Assembly (NCBI RefSeq): GCF_030409525.1
Contig: NZ_JAUFQB010000003.1
Coordinates: forward strand, 1 to 64,000
Length of the DNA: 64,000 nt
Reading direction: 5' to 3'
Source: Kaistella yonginensis
Lineage (GTDB): Bacteria; Bacteroidota; Bacteroidia; Flavobacteriales; Weeksellaceae
The notes below the pieces were generated by a model, which searched no databases, was not told where the DNA came from, and worked only from the letters and a program-made list of their open reading frames with translations. The position numbers and the translations under genes are program-made. Shown here in pieces: positions 1-8,389 of this stretch. Numbering within the stretch: position 1 is the first letter of the stretch; each line of letters begins with the position of its first letter.

Positions 1-1047
1 TACAATGCAAACACCACGGTTTATGTAAGAACTATTTCTGCTTTCTGTCCGATAGAGGTGAAAACCATTGATTTTAAAATTGGTGCGAAAATCAGTTTAA
101 TAAAAACGATTCATCTTGATGAAGAATGTGATACAGATTTTGACGGAATAAAAACCGTTGATTTAAGTGTTTATATTTCGAAATTCACCATTGAAAATGG
201 GGTAACTCCAACCTACTTCAAAACGTTAGCTGACGCACAAAATAATGTAGGATCAATTCCTAGTAATGTTTCAATTACCAATAGCGGCACCTATTATCTG
301 CGTTTTCATAAGAATGGGATTTGCGATAATATCGCCACTATAACAATTAAAATTAAAGTTCCAAAGAAATCAACCATTCTGTCCGATAAAAATATCTGTC
401 CTGAAGCAAAAATTACTTTAGACGCAGGTCCTGGTTTTAGCTCTTATTTATGGAGCAATGGTTCTACGGCGCAGACCATTATCGTTCCCGTTGGCGATTA
501 TTGGGTTGATCTTACTTTCGATGGTTGTATTTATAGACAAGTTGTTTCTGTAAAAGCAGTTTCACTCCCGATAATTACAGGTGTAGAAATTCAGGGCGGT
601 ACGGTAACGGTCTTGGTATCTGGCGGAAAACCGCCCTATCAATATTCCATCAATGGCGTTGATTATCAAGCATCGAACATCTTTAGCAATCTTCCTTCTG
701 GTGATTACACGATCTACGTAATTTCTGCCGATCAATGTCTTCCGACTACTACAGAAATCAATATTCTTAGGATTTTAAATGTAATCACCCCAAATGATGA
801 TGGCAAAAACGACATTCTGAACTATTCAGATTTGCTTCGAAAAGATAATCCGTCTTTAGAAATATTTGACCGGTACGGAACATCTGTTTTTAAAGGTGAT
901 AAAAACAACAGCTTTTCCTGGGATGGTAAAACTGCCGGAAAAACAGTCGCTACAGGAAGTTACTGGTATGTATTGCAATGGCAGGAACCAGGCTCACCAA
1001 CCATTTCCAAATTGACCGGTTGGGTTTTGGTGAAAACCAGAGAATAA
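1..1047 (+). CDS. T9SS type B sorting domain protein, 3' part only
   Basis: The frame is open from base 1 and no start is visible, so the gene begins outside the window. The last 85 or so residues are a gliding-motility-type C-terminal domain (type B type IX sorting signal): the motif TPNDDGKND, then a FDRYG segment and the end GWVLVKTRE. Just before it, about bases 590-770 encode an SprB-like repeat (GGKPPYQYSINGV), and bases 410-540 an Ig/PKD-like stretch with LWSNGS. Members are exported across the outer membrane by the T9SS and displayed or released as adhesins or enzymes. The visible part has no catalytic domain, so a large surface adhesin is the best guess. The sorting domain call is firm; the role is inference. 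Confidence 0.88.
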   Translation, partial: YNANTTVYVRTISAFCPIEVKTIDFKIGAKISLIKTIHLDEECDTDFDGIKTVDLSVYISKFTIENGVTPTYFKTLADAQNNVGSIPSNVSITNSGTYYLRFHKNGICDNIATITIKIKVPKKSTILSDKNICPEAKITLDAGPGFSSYLWSNGSTAQTIIVPVGDYWVDLTFDGCIYRQVVSVKAVSLPIITGVEIQGGTVTVLVSGGKPPYQYSINGVDYQASNIFSNLPSGDYTIYVISADQCLPTTTEINILRILNVITPNDDGKNDILNYSDLLRKDNPSLEIFDRYGTSVFKGDKNNSFSWDGKTAGKTVATGSYWYVLQWQEPGSPTISKLTGWVLVKTRE

Positions 1048-1068
1048 ATTTCTTATCATATTATAAAA

Positions 1069-1096
1069 AAACCTGAACTCGATTGAATTCAGGTTT
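1069..1096. terminator. Bidirectional terminator hairpin
   Basis: A 9-bp perfect stem (AAACCTGAA / TTCAGGTTT) with an A-run before and a T-rich tail after it lies between two convergent genes, so it can serve both strands. Confidence 0.7.
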
Positions 1097-1117
1097 TATA
1101 TTTGGCCAAAACTTTAG

Positions 1118-1744
1118 TTATAGCGCCGTTATTTCAGTCAGTATTTTCTTTGTTTCTGCTTCCAGTTCTTCTAAACCATCATTATTAAAAATAATATAAT
1201 CAGCTAATTTCACTTTATCTTTCTCTGGCATTTGTTTTAGCATAATCGATTCAACTTCCCGATAGGTTTTGTTATCGCGATCCATCACTCTTTTTAATCT
1301 GCTGTTATCATCAGCCGTAACCAATAAAGATTTATAGCAACTTTCATTCAATTTAAGTTCAAATAAAAGCGCGGTTTCTTTAAAAACAAATCCAGCGGTT
1401 TGCCGTGCAACCCAATCTTCAAAATCGATTTTCACTGCAGGGTGAATCAGTGAATTGAGTTTTAAGAGTAATTCATTATTGTTAAAGACCATCTCCGAGA
1501 CGTACTTTCGATCATAAAAACCATTATCATCATAAGAATTTGGCCCTAGGATTTCTTTAATCTGTTGCTGAAGCTGTGGATGATCATTCACAATATTTTT
1601 CGCACGTATATCTGAATAATATACAGGATAACCCGCTTCTTCAATCAGTTTCGACACGGTTGATTTCCCGGAGCCAATTCCGCCCGTGATACCAATAATT
1701 TTTGATTTCCCCCTGGGTTCAGGTTCGGCTTCTTCTTCTATCAT
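1118..1744 (-). CDS. coaE: Dephospho-CoA kinase
   Basis: Phosphorylates the ribose 3'-OH of dephospho-CoA, the last step of coenzyme A synthesis, in the cytoplasm. The P-loop GGIGSGKS sits at residues 21-28, followed by the family's YYSD and later HP and LLFE motifs; the length of 208 aa is normal. Residues 1-14 are an acidic, proline-containing extension (EEEAEPEP) before the usual start of the fold. No internal Met offers a shorter form, so the extension appears real. The gene stands alone, convergent with the adhesin gene and preceded by a candidate promoter about 80 bases upstream. Confidence 0.95.
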   Translation of the reverse strand: MIEEEAEPEPRGKSKIIGITGGIGSGKSTVSKLIEEAGYPVYYSDIRAKNIVNDHPQLQQQIKEILGPNSYDDNGFYDRKYVSEMVFNNNELLLKLNSLIHPAVKIDFEDWVARQTAGFVFKETALLFELKLNESCYKSLLVTADDNSRLKRVMDRDNKTYREVESIMLKQMPEKDKVKLADYIIFNNDGLEELEAETKKILTEITAL

Positions 1745-1825
1745 ACTTATTTTTTAATTTTCTAAACTATCTAATTTTAAATAAAGAGGCAACTTCTTTA
1801 TCTCCTTCTTTTTGATTTAATTCTG

Positions 1826-1833
1826 CAAAAGTA
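1826..1833 (-). promoter_or_regulatory. Candidate -7 box upstream of coaE
   Basis: TACTTTTG on the minus strand fits the Bacteroidetes TAnnTTTG element and implies a leader of about 75 nt. No clear -33 TTG was checked. Confidence 0.4.
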
Positions 1834-1942
1834 CGCAAAATTGCAATTTAAGATTTTCACAATGGAAGATTGCATTTATGAAAATTTATGGTGAAGTCTC
1901 GAACTTGGTTGATCCTCATCAGAAGACAATGATAACGATAAT

Positions 1943-2809
1943 TTAATAACCGAAAACCTCATTCATACTGAAGGTTTCATCCAATCGAATTCCTTTTTCT
2001 GTCATTTTTAAAGAAGCGAGTTCGTTGTGCGCATCATGTTCAAAAAACAGAAGATATTCATTATCAATACATTGTTTCAAAAATTTCGCTTTTTCTTCCA
2101 TCGTCAAAAGTGGTCGGGTATCATATCCCATCACATAAACTTGCGGAATATGTCCAACCGTCGGAATTAAATCTGCTGCAAAAATAATCGTTTTTTCTTG
2201 ATATTGTATGACAGGAAGCATTTGTTTTTCCGTGTGTCCATCGACAAAAATGACATCCATTTTCAAGTCTGGCGCAAAACCATAATTTCCATTTTGTGGA
2301 GTTGGCAAAAAATTCAATTGTCCACTTTCTTGTATCGGCATAATATTCTCCTTCAAAAAACTTGCCTTTTCTCGCGGATTTGGTTGTGTTGCCCATTTCC
2401 AATGTTCCTCATTCGTCCAAAATTGTGCATTTTTGAAAGCCGGTCTGTAACCAGTTCGGTCATCATTCCACTCGATTGCTCCACCACAATGGTCAAAATG
2501 AAGGTGCGTGAGAAAAACATCGGTAATATCTTCTTTTACAAAACCATATTTTTTTAAATTTTTATCCAAAGTATCATCGCCCCAAAGTGAATAATGCCCG
2601 AAGAATTTTTCGTCTTGCTTGTTTCCAAGTCCACAATCAATTAAAATTAATTTTTTGCCATCTTCTACCAAAAGTGAACGAGTTCCCAATTCGATGAGAT
2701 TTTTTTCATCGGCTGGATTGGTTCTTTGCCAAAGAGATTTCGGAACAACGCCAAACATTGCACCGCCATCAAGTTTAAATTTTCCGCATTGGATTGGATA
2801 TAGTTTCAT
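1943..2809 (-). CDS. MBL-fold metallo-hydrolase (lactonase-like)
   Basis: A metallo-beta-lactamase-fold hydrolase of 288 aa. The metal-binding signature is HLHFDHCGG, followed downstream by DGHTEKQ and AADLIP (bridging Asp region) and a C-terminal FEHDA segment. This arrangement is that of the lactonase-like/N-acyl-homoserine-lactonase branch, but the substrate cannot be told from sequence. I chose the start at MKLYPIQCGKF (base 2809), where the fold begins, over the Met ten codons upstream. The 5' end lies within 45 bases of the left arm of the repeat-flanked cassette described below, so its promoter may be affected by that element. Confidence 0.85.
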   Translation of the reverse strand: MKLYPIQCGKFKLDGGAMFGVVPKSLWQRTNPADEKNLIELGTRSLLVEDGKKLILIDCGLGNKQDEKFFGHYSLWGDDTLDKNLKKYGFVKEDITDVFLTHLHFDHCGGAIEWNDDRTGYRPAFKNAQFWTNEEHWKWATQPNPREKASFLKENIMPIQESGQLNFLPTPQNGNYGFAPDLKMDVIFVDGHTEKQMLPVIQYQEKTIIFAADLIPTVGHIPQVYVMGYDTRPLLTMEEKAKFLKQCIDNEYLLFFEHDAHNELASLKMTEKGIRLDETFSMNEVFGY

Positions 2810-2849
2810 AATATTTTTTTTATACAAAGTTTTCACCACTGTTTTTTTC

Positions 2850-2936
2850 TTAACGCGAAGAACGCAAAGATTCTTTTTACTTAAATGCTGTTTTCAATCT
2901 TCTAAGAAGATCGCAAAGGCGTTTCACTTAGCAATG
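2850..2936. repeat. Left inverted arm of the GxxExxY cassette
   Basis: Starts with TTAACGCGAAGAACGCAAAG and ends with TCGCAAAGGCGTTTCACT followed by tAGCAA. The same two blocks occur in reverse order and orientation in the right-hand repeats beginning at 3365 (GTGAAACGCCTTTGCGAAC, then TTTGCGTCTATTGCGTTAA). The gene at 2947-3324 is therefore enclosed by imperfect inverted arms. Inner blocks match nearly perfectly (18 bp exact), outer blocks with a few differences; the middle is diverged. Confidence 0.7.
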
Positions 2937-2946
2937 GGATCATTTT

Positions 2947-3324
2947 TCATAATTTGTTTACAATTCTTTTTACACCATTTTTGAATAATATAGAATGAAA
3001 ATTTAAAATCATTCCTAATTTAACATTGGTAATTCTCAAATAATTTAGCAACTGAAAGGAGTGATATTCATTAATTTCCGGGACTGCTTTAATTTCGACA
3101 ATCACTTTTCCTTCAATCAACAAATCTACTCTAAATGCTTTTTCTATCGTGAGTTCTTCATATTCGATCGAAATATTCTTTTGCGGTTCAACTTTTAAAC
3201 CTTTCTTTCGTAATTCATAAATCAAACATTCTTCATAAACTGCTTCATAAAGACCAATCCCAAGTTTTCGATGAATTTTTAATCCACTTTCAAAAATAAC
3301 CTTAGAAATTTCATTTTCAGTCAT
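2947..3324 (-). CDS. GxxExxY protein, PD-(D/E)XK nuclease-like
   Basis: Belongs to the GxxExxY family (PDDEXK_3-type fold). The naming motif is GLYEAVY. A PD-(D/E)XK-like core follows: Asp in RVDLLIEG and then the E-x-K pair in VEIKA, with the expected hydrophobic strand between. I prefer the start at MTENEISK (base 3324), the usual family N-terminus, over the Met six codons upstream; this gives 125 aa. Nuclease activity is inferred from the fold; the biological role of the family is not known to me. The gene is enclosed by inverted repeat arms (16 bases from the left one, about 40 from the right one) and is followed on the plus-strand side by 2.6 copies of a 126-bp repeat, so it looks like a self-contained cassette. 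Confidence 0.88.
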   Translation of the reverse strand: MTENEISKVIFESGLKIHRKLGIGLYEAVYEECLIYELRKKGLKVEPQKNISIEYEELTIEKAFRVDLLIEGKVIVEIKAVPEINEYHSFQLLNYLRITNVKLGMILNFHSILFKNGVKRIVNKL

Positions 3325-3364
3325 ATTTAAACAAATTTTCATTTAAAAATTTTACCTTTCCAAA

Positions 3365-3687
3365 GTGAAACGCCTTTGCGAACGGAAAATCAGAACATCA
3401 AATATTATTACTGTGCGTCTATTGCGTTAAAAAAACATTCTAATTCTTAATACGTTACTTTTCAACATCATTTGCGAAAGCCCTTGCTGAGTGAAACGCC
3501 TTTGCGAACGGAAAATCAGCACATCAAATATTATTTCTTTGCGTCTATTGCGTTAAAAAAACATTCTAATTCTTAATACGTTACTTTTCAACATCATTTG
3601 CGAAAGCCCTTGCTGAGTGAAACGCCTTTGCGAACGGAAAATCAGCACATCAAATATTATTACTTTGCGTCTATTGCGTTAAAAAAA
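3365..3687. repeat. 126-bp tandem repeat, about 2.6 copies
   Basis: Unit starts GTGAAACGCCTTTGCGAACG at 3365, 3491 and 3617, an exact 126-base period. Copies 1 and 2 are full length and nearly identical (differences include aGaac/aGcac and ActGtg/TctTtg). Copy 3 stops after GCGTTAAAAAAA, and its last bases contain the stop codon of the next minus-strand gene (3679-4302). Copies 2 and 3 are preceded by CCCTTGCTGA, whereas copy 1 is preceded by unique sequence. No open frame of interest is present; this fills the gap between the GxxExxY gene and the PaiB-like gene. Confidence 0.95.
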
Positions 3688-4302
3688 ATTATATTCACGA
3701 ATTTTCTTCATTTTTTCCGCGATTTGTTTTTCGTTTTCTTGAGGAGATTGCTCTAAATTAAGAATTATATTTTGATAATCTGCTTCTTTTCTATTTTGAG
3801 ATAATTTTTGTGAAATATCAATTTCGGTCGGATAAATTTTAATTCCGAAGGCACCTCTCATTTCATTTTCCACGTAATCTTTTCCCATTTTTTCTACCAA
3901 CATTGGACATTTTTGCGAATTTTCATATTTTGCTGTCAGTTTATCGAGATGGTTGTAAAGTTCGTCATTATTCATCAATTCAATTTTTCCGTAAATTTGA
4001 ACTGCTTCATAATTCCACGTCGAAACATTTTTATGGTCATACCACGAAGACGAAATATAAGAATGAGCGCCCAAAAAATCACATAAAACCTCATCGCCAT
4101 TTTTGATTGTTTTCGCTTGTGGATTCGCTCTGGAAATATGCGTTTCCAAAAAAGGAACTTCACTTTCATTCCATAAAAACATCGAATGTGAAGCCAAAAT
4201 TTTATGAGTTTTATTTGAAATTAAAAGCGCAAAACCATTTTCATTAATGATGGATTTCATTAATATTTCGTCTTCGCTTTTGTAGATTTTTGGAATGTAC
4301 AT
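3679..4302 (-). CDS. FMN-binding negative transcriptional regulator (PaiB-like)
   Basis: A 207-aa protein of the PaiB family (FMN_bind_2), a split-barrel flavin-binding fold. Visible family features are the N-terminal MYIPKIY start, the central SISRANPQ-like segment (HISRANPQAK), the SSSWYDHKNVSTWNYE block typical of the family, and a C-terminal region reading AFGIKI. PaiB of Bacillus was described as repressing sporulation and protease genes, but many members probably act as flavin-dependent enzymes; the function here is unknown. Its stop codon lies inside the third copy of the 126-bp repeat, so the last residues (YNFF) and stop may have been supplied by repeat insertion. Confidence 0.88.
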   Translation of the reverse strand: MYIPKIYKSEDEILMKSIINENGFALLISNKTHKILASHSMFLWNESEVPFLETHISRANPQAKTIKNGDEVLCDFLGAHSYISSSWYDHKNVSTWNYEAVQIYGKIELMNNDELYNHLDKLTAKYENSQKCPMLVEKMGKDYVENEMRGAFGIKIYPTEIDISQKLSQNRKEADYQNIILNLEQSPQENEKQIAEKMKKIREYNFF

Positions 4303-4375
4303 TGGTTGTAAAACAATAGTTTAAAACTACAATTTCCGTTTTAAAATTCAATTATAAATCAGTTTTCATCAATCA

Positions 4376-5398
4376 TTAGAAAAGTTCATCCGGTCTTCTT
4401 GGAACCGCAATTTTCAAGTGTTTATACGCTTTTTCCGTTACTTCTCTTCCTCTCGGAGTTCGAATAATAAATCCTTCCTGAATCAAAAATGGTTCATAAA
4501 CTTCCTCCAAAGTTTCGGGATTTTCTCCGATCGAAGTTGCTAAAGCCGAAATTCCTACCGCTTTTCCACGGAAGTTTTCGATCATCACGCGCATAATTCT
4601 GTTATCCATATCATCCAATCCGAATTCATCCACATTCAAAGAATTGAGGGCAAATTTGGTAATATTAATTTCGATTTCTCCATTTCCTTTTATTTCTGCA
4701 AAATCTCGAACTCTTCGCAAAAGTGCATTTGCAATTCTCGGCGTTCCTCTACTTCTTCTTGCAATTTCAACTGCGGCATCTTCATAAATTTTCACATCCA
4801 AAACCCGCGCACTTCTCTCGATAATCATGGATAAAAGTTCAATCGTGTAATATTCTAATCTGCTCTGAATTCCGAATCTTGCGAGCATTGGTTTGGTCAA
4901 CATTCCGCTTCTTGTTGTTGCACCAACCAAAGTAAAAGGATTTAATCCGATCTGAACACTTCTTGCATTGGGACCACTTTCGAGCATGATGTCGATTTTA
5001 TAATCTTCCATGGCGGAGTACAGATATTCTTCTACGATCGGCGAAAGTCGGTGAATTTCATCAATAAATAAAACATCATTTTCCTCTAAATTCGTGAGTA
5101 ATCCCGCCAAACTTCCCGGTTTATCCAAAACTGGACCTGAAGTTATTTTGCAACCAACTCCCAATTCATTGGCGATAATATTGGCTAAAGTTGTTTTTCC
5201 CAATCCTGGTGGACCATGTAACAATACGTGATCCAGAGCACCACCACGGTTTTTCGCGGCGGCCACGAAAACCTCCAGATTGTCTAAAGTTTTACGTTGG
5301 CCGGCAAAATCCTGAAAACTCTGCGGGCGGATTTTTTCCTCGTGCAGTAATTCTTCGTCAGAAAAATTCTCTTGATCGGGATGCAGAAAATCGGGCAT
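4376..5398 (-). CDS. ruvB: Holliday junction branch migration helicase RuvB
   Basis: AAA+ motor of the RuvAB complex, which drives Holliday junction branch migration during recombination repair. Walker A is GPPGLGKT at residues 62-69, Walker B is DEIH at 113-116, followed by the sensor region VGATTRSG and the C-terminal winged helix ending in PRRPDELF. The length of 340 aa is normal. The gene is monocistronic here; ruvC lies 17 kb away at 22648. A TATCTTTG box about 25 bases upstream of the start is a likely promoter, next to the palindrome array shared with hutI. Confidence 0.98.
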   Translation of the reverse strand: MPDFLHPDQENFSDEELLHEEKIRPQSFQDFAGQRKTLDNLEVFVAAAKNRGGALDHVLLHGPPGLGKTTLANIIANELGVGCKITSGPVLDKPGSLAGLLTNLEENDVLFIDEIHRLSPIVEEYLYSAMEDYKIDIMLESGPNARSVQIGLNPFTLVGATTRSGMLTKPMLARFGIQSRLEYYTIELLSMIIERSARVLDVKIYEDAAVEIARRSRGTPRIANALLRRVRDFAEIKGNGEIEINITKFALNSLNVDEFGLDDMDNRIMRVMIENFRGKAVGISALATSIGENPETLEEVYEPFLIQEGFIIRTPRGREVTEKAYKHLKIAVPRRPDELF

Positions 5399-5423
5399 TT
5401 TATTATTTTAAATTTTAATCATT

Positions 5424-5431
5424 CAAAGATA
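5424..5431 (-). promoter_or_regulatory. Candidate -7 box of ruvB
   Basis: TATCTTTG on the minus strand (TAnnTTTG), about 25 bases before the ATG. Confidence 0.5.
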
Positions 5432-5444
5432 AGTTTTTTAATAA

Positions 5445-5545
5445 ACTTTGTCAAAATGATAAACCTTTACTTTATCAAAGTTTTGTTTTTAGCGTTTTGC
5501 ACTTTGTCAAAGTTTTCAGAAGCATTTTTGTTACTTTGACAAAGT
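5445..5545. promoter_or_regulatory. Array of 13-bp palindromes at 32-bp spacing
   Basis: ACTTTrTCAAAGT-type palindromes begin at 5469 (ACTTTATCAAAGT, one mismatch), 5501 (ACTTTGTCAAAGT, perfect) and 5533 (ACTTTGACAAAGT, perfect). The starts are exactly 32 bases apart, three helical turns, and a partial copy (ACTTTGTCAAAAT) begins at 5445. The array fills the divergent gap between ruvB and hutI. It could be a set of operators for a dimeric regulator or a degenerate 32-bp tandem repeat. Confidence 0.6.
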
Positions 5546-5580
5546 TTTAAAATAAAACATAAAATTCTTATTTTTACCTC

Positions 5581-6810
5581 ATGAAGATAATCGGACCTTT
5601 CAAACAAATCGTTACACTTGCCAATCTTCCTTTGCGTGGAAAACTTTCGGATCATCAATTAGAAATCATCGAAAACGGAGGGGTTTTATTGAACGAAGAA
5701 AAAATCGAGAAAGTAGGGTTTTTTCAAGATTTAAAAAATGATTTTCCCAATGCTAAAATAGAATTCGTTGAAGGCGAACAAATTGCACTTCCTGCTTTCA
5801 CCGATTCTCACACGCATATTTGTTTCGGTGGAAATCGCGCGAATGATTTTGCCATGAGAAATGGCGGAAAAACATACCTTGAAATTGCAGAAAGTGGTGG
5901 CGGAATTTGGAGTTCGGTTCAACACACCAGAATTGCGACCGAGGAAGAATTATTAAAAACAACTTTAGACCGAATAAATTTCCTGATTTCCCTCGGAATT
6001 ACCACCATTGAAATAAAATCTGGTTACGGGTTGGATGTGGAAAATGAGTTGAAAATGTTGCGCGTCATCAAAAAAGCTCGAACTTTCACAAAAGCGACTT
6101 TGGTTCCGACATGTCTTGCAGCACATTTGAAACCGCGAGATTTTGAAGGAAGTTCTACTGAATATTTACAATTTATCGTCGACGAAATTTTACCTCAAGT
6201 AAAAGAAAAAAACTTGGCAAATCGGGTGGATATTTTTATTGAAAAATCAGCGTTTTTACCCGACGAAAGCAAAGCGTTTTTATTAAAAGCGAAAAATATG
6301 GGTTTTGAAATTACGGTTCACGCCGATCAATTTACTTCGGGAAGTTCCAGAGTTGCAGTAGAAGTTGGCGCAAAATCTGCCGATCATTTAGAAGCAACTA
6401 TTGATGAAGATATTTTGTTTTTAGCAAAATCAAATACGGTTGCAACTGCACTTCCTGGAGCAAGTTTGGGTTTGGGCGAAAAATTTACTCCAGCTCGAAA
6501 AATTTTAGATGCAGGTGGAATTCTCGCCATTGCTTCGGATTGGAATCCCGGTTCTGCACCGATGGGAAACCTCATCAACCAAGCGAGTATTTTGGCGACT
6601 TTCGAGAAATTATCAACTGCAGAAGTTTTGGCGGGAATTACTTTCAGGTCTGCTTATGCCTTAAATTTAGAAGATCGAGGAACTTTAGAAAAAGGAAAGA
6701 AAGCCGATTTCGTCACTTTTAAAACCGATAATTTTCAGAATGTTTTATATCATCAAGGAAGTTTGAAAGCAGAAAGTATTTACATTAATGGAGAAAAATA
6801 TACAGTATGA
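5581..6810 (+). CDS. hutI: Imidazolonepropionase
   Basis: Hydrolyses 4-imidazolone-5-propionate to N-formimino-L-glutamate, the third step of histidine degradation. An amidohydrolase of 409 aa, normal length. Metal ligands are visible in SHTHICFGG (His77, His79) and in the later HADQFTSG and SDWNPGSAP segments. No other hut gene is in the window. The gene lies directly downstream of the palindrome array and its stop overlaps the start of the next gene (ATGA), so the two are likely cotranscribed. Confidence 0.96.
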   Translation: MKIIGPFKQIVTLANLPLRGKLSDHQLEIIENGGVLLNEEKIEKVGFFQDLKNDFPNAKIEFVEGEQIALPAFTDSHTHICFGGNRANDFAMRNGGKTYLEIAESGGGIWSSVQHTRIATEEELLKTTLDRINFLISLGITTIEIKSGYGLDVENELKMLRVIKKARTFTKATLVPTCLAAHLKPRDFEGSSTEYLQFIVDEILPQVKEKNLANRVDIFIEKSAFLPDESKAFLLKAKNMGFEITVHADQFTSGSSRVAVEVGAKSADHLEATIDEDILFLAKSNTVATALPGASLGLGEKFTPARKILDAGGILAIASDWNPGSAPMGNLINQASILATFEKLSTAEVLAGITFRSAYALNLEDRGTLEKGKKADFVTFKTDNFQNVLYHQGSLKAESIYINGEKYTV

Positions 6811-7877
6811 ATGAAAATATAAATCAAATGAATGCAACATATTTAGAGTTCTGGAACTGGTTTGAAAAGAACGAAAAAGACTTTTTCAATGAAGTGAAAA
6901 ATCATGAAAAAATCGAGGAGAAATTTTTAGATATTGTTCTTCCTAAACTTCAGGAAATTAATGAAAACTTTTATATTCTCACAGGAATGTGTGATGATTC
7001 TACGGCGGAACTAATCGTAACAGTGGATGGAAATATCAAACAAATTGTTTACGCAGAAGACTTTATCAACACTGCACCGCGTTTAGAAAATTGGAAATTT
7101 ACCGCCTTAAAACCCGAAACGGATATTGAAAATGTAAATATTAAAATGGGTGATTTTCATTTTAATAAAGACAATATCTTTTTTTATTCGGAAGAGGATC
7201 CCACTTATCCGGATGAAATTATTTTAAAACTTGTTCATGTAGATTTAAATGAGGAAAATGCAAATGAAATAAGCAACGGCACCTATATTTTTATAGATAA
7301 TTATTTGGGTGAACTTAATTTTGCCACTCAAATAGATAGTTTTGAGATTATTGGACAAAGTGAAGCCGAAAAAGAACTGGTTCCGATCTGGAAACTGAAA
7401 GATTTTTTGAGTTGGCGGGAAAGAGAATTTACCGAAAAATACGCTGGAACCAAAGTAACTATCGAAGATTCTCATTCTCTTCTGGAAGGAACTTTGCACA
7501 ACGATTTACCCATAATTGCAGTCTTGAATACGGATTTATTAAAATGGGATTTGAAAGCATCGCATCCATGGCTTTCTGTTTTGCGAATTGAATTTGACGG
7601 AGAAAACACGAATGGATTGCCCGATACCGAAGATTATGAAAAAATGAATGAAATTGAAGATGGATTAATCAGCCAACTTACTTCCGAAGAAGGACATGTA
7701 AATATTGGCAGGCAAACCGCAGAAAATATACGGGAAATTTATTTTGCGAGCAAAGATTTTAGGAAAGTTTCGAAAATTTTGGACGAAACAATCAAAGAGT
7801 TTTCTGCGTATAAAATGTCCTCGGAAATCTATAAAGATAAGTATTGGCAGTCCTTTGAGCATTTCGGAATCAATTAA
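6807..7877 (+). CDS. DUF695 domain protein
   Basis: A 356-aa acidic cytoplasmic protein with no signal peptide or membrane segment. The C-terminal half shows the DUF695 pattern (HPWLSVLRIEFDG, then GLPDTEDYEKMNEIED, then a final segment starting IGRQTAENIREIYF). The N-terminal half has the ILTGMCDDSTAELI block found in the longer Bacteroidetes members. No function is established for the family. It overlaps hutI by four bases and ends 33 bases before paaB, so it could be transcribed into the paa genes; it occupies the place where paaA is commonly found. Confidence 0.85.
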   Translation: MNENINQMNATYLEFWNWFEKNEKDFFNEVKNHEKIEEKFLDIVLPKLQEINENFYILTGMCDDSTAELIVTVDGNIKQIVYAEDFINTAPRLENWKFTALKPETDIENVNIKMGDFHFNKDNIFFYSEEDPTYPDEIILKLVHVDLNEENANEISNGTYIFIDNYLGELNFATQIDSFEIIGQSEAEKELVPIWKLKDFLSWREREFTEKYAGTKVTIEDSHSLLEGTLHNDLPIIAVLNTDLLKWDLKASHPWLSVLRIEFDGENTNGLPDTEDYEKMNEIEDGLISQLTSEEGHVNIGRQTAENIREIYFASKDFRKVSKILDETIKEFSAYKMSSEIYKDKYWQSFEHFGIN

Positions 7878-7910
7878 AATCCTTAACTTTAAACCATCAA
7901 AATTACAACA

Positions 7911-8192
7911 ATGAGCAACTTAGATCTATGGGAAGTTTTCATCCAAACAAAACCGGGACTTTCGCATAAACACGCCGGAATTGTACAAGCAGCAACTGCA
8001 GAAATGGCGCTACAAAGCGCACGAGACGTTTATACCAGAAGAATGGAAGGAACTTCAATTTGGGTAGTACCTAGTAAATATATCGTGACCTCTGAAGGCG
8101 TTGATAAAGAAGCGTTTTTTGATCCAGCTGACGATAAACTTTATCGCCACCCGACCTTTTACGAAATTCCAAATGATGTGAAGAATATGTAG
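7911..8192 (+). CDS. paaB: 1,2-phenylacetyl-CoA epoxidase subunit PaaB
   Basis: Small structural subunit (93 aa) of the multicomponent oxygenase that epoxidises the ring of phenylacetyl-CoA. The family segments LWEVFIQTKPG, HKHAGIVQAA, ARDVYTRRMEG and the IWVVPS block are all present. In known enzymes PaaA carries the di-iron site, PaaB bridges subunits, and PaaE is the reductase. Neither PaaA nor PaaE is encoded in this window, so the complex needs genes from elsewhere. Confidence 0.95.
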   Translation: MSNLDLWEVFIQTKPGLSHKHAGIVQAATAEMALQSARDVYTRRMEGTSIWVVPSKYIVTSEGVDKEAFFDPADDKLYRHPTFYEIPNDVKNM

Positions 8193-8389
8193 AATTAGAT
8201 CGGAGATGGGGAGATTTTAGATATGAGACTTTCTTATTCTTAATTATTAGGTAATGATAAAGACTTACAGAAAATTTCACCCACCTTACTAACAGTGGAA
8301 ATCATTTACTTTTTACTTTTTACTTGGCTCTTTTATTATTAATTCTCAAATCTCATATCTCTTAATCTAATGTCTAAAAATTTAATAAG
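8193..8389. repeat. AT-rich spacer with GAGACTTTCTT-type repeat
   Basis: This spacer between paaB and paaC holds AGATATGAGACTTTCTT near 8218 and its partial inverse CTCATATCTCTTAATC near 8353. Similar text (GAGACTTTCTTGTCTCATG) occurs in the rpsI-rpsB gap near 35994. No coding sequence is visible. Confidence 0.4.

Noticed and set aside
2198-2984. Plus-strand frames overlapping the MBL hydrolase gene
   Set aside because: They are antisense to a well-supported gene and have no recognisable domain.
3365-3687. CRISPR array
   Set aside because: The whole 126-base unit is repeated with no short repeat plus unique spacers, and no cas genes are near.
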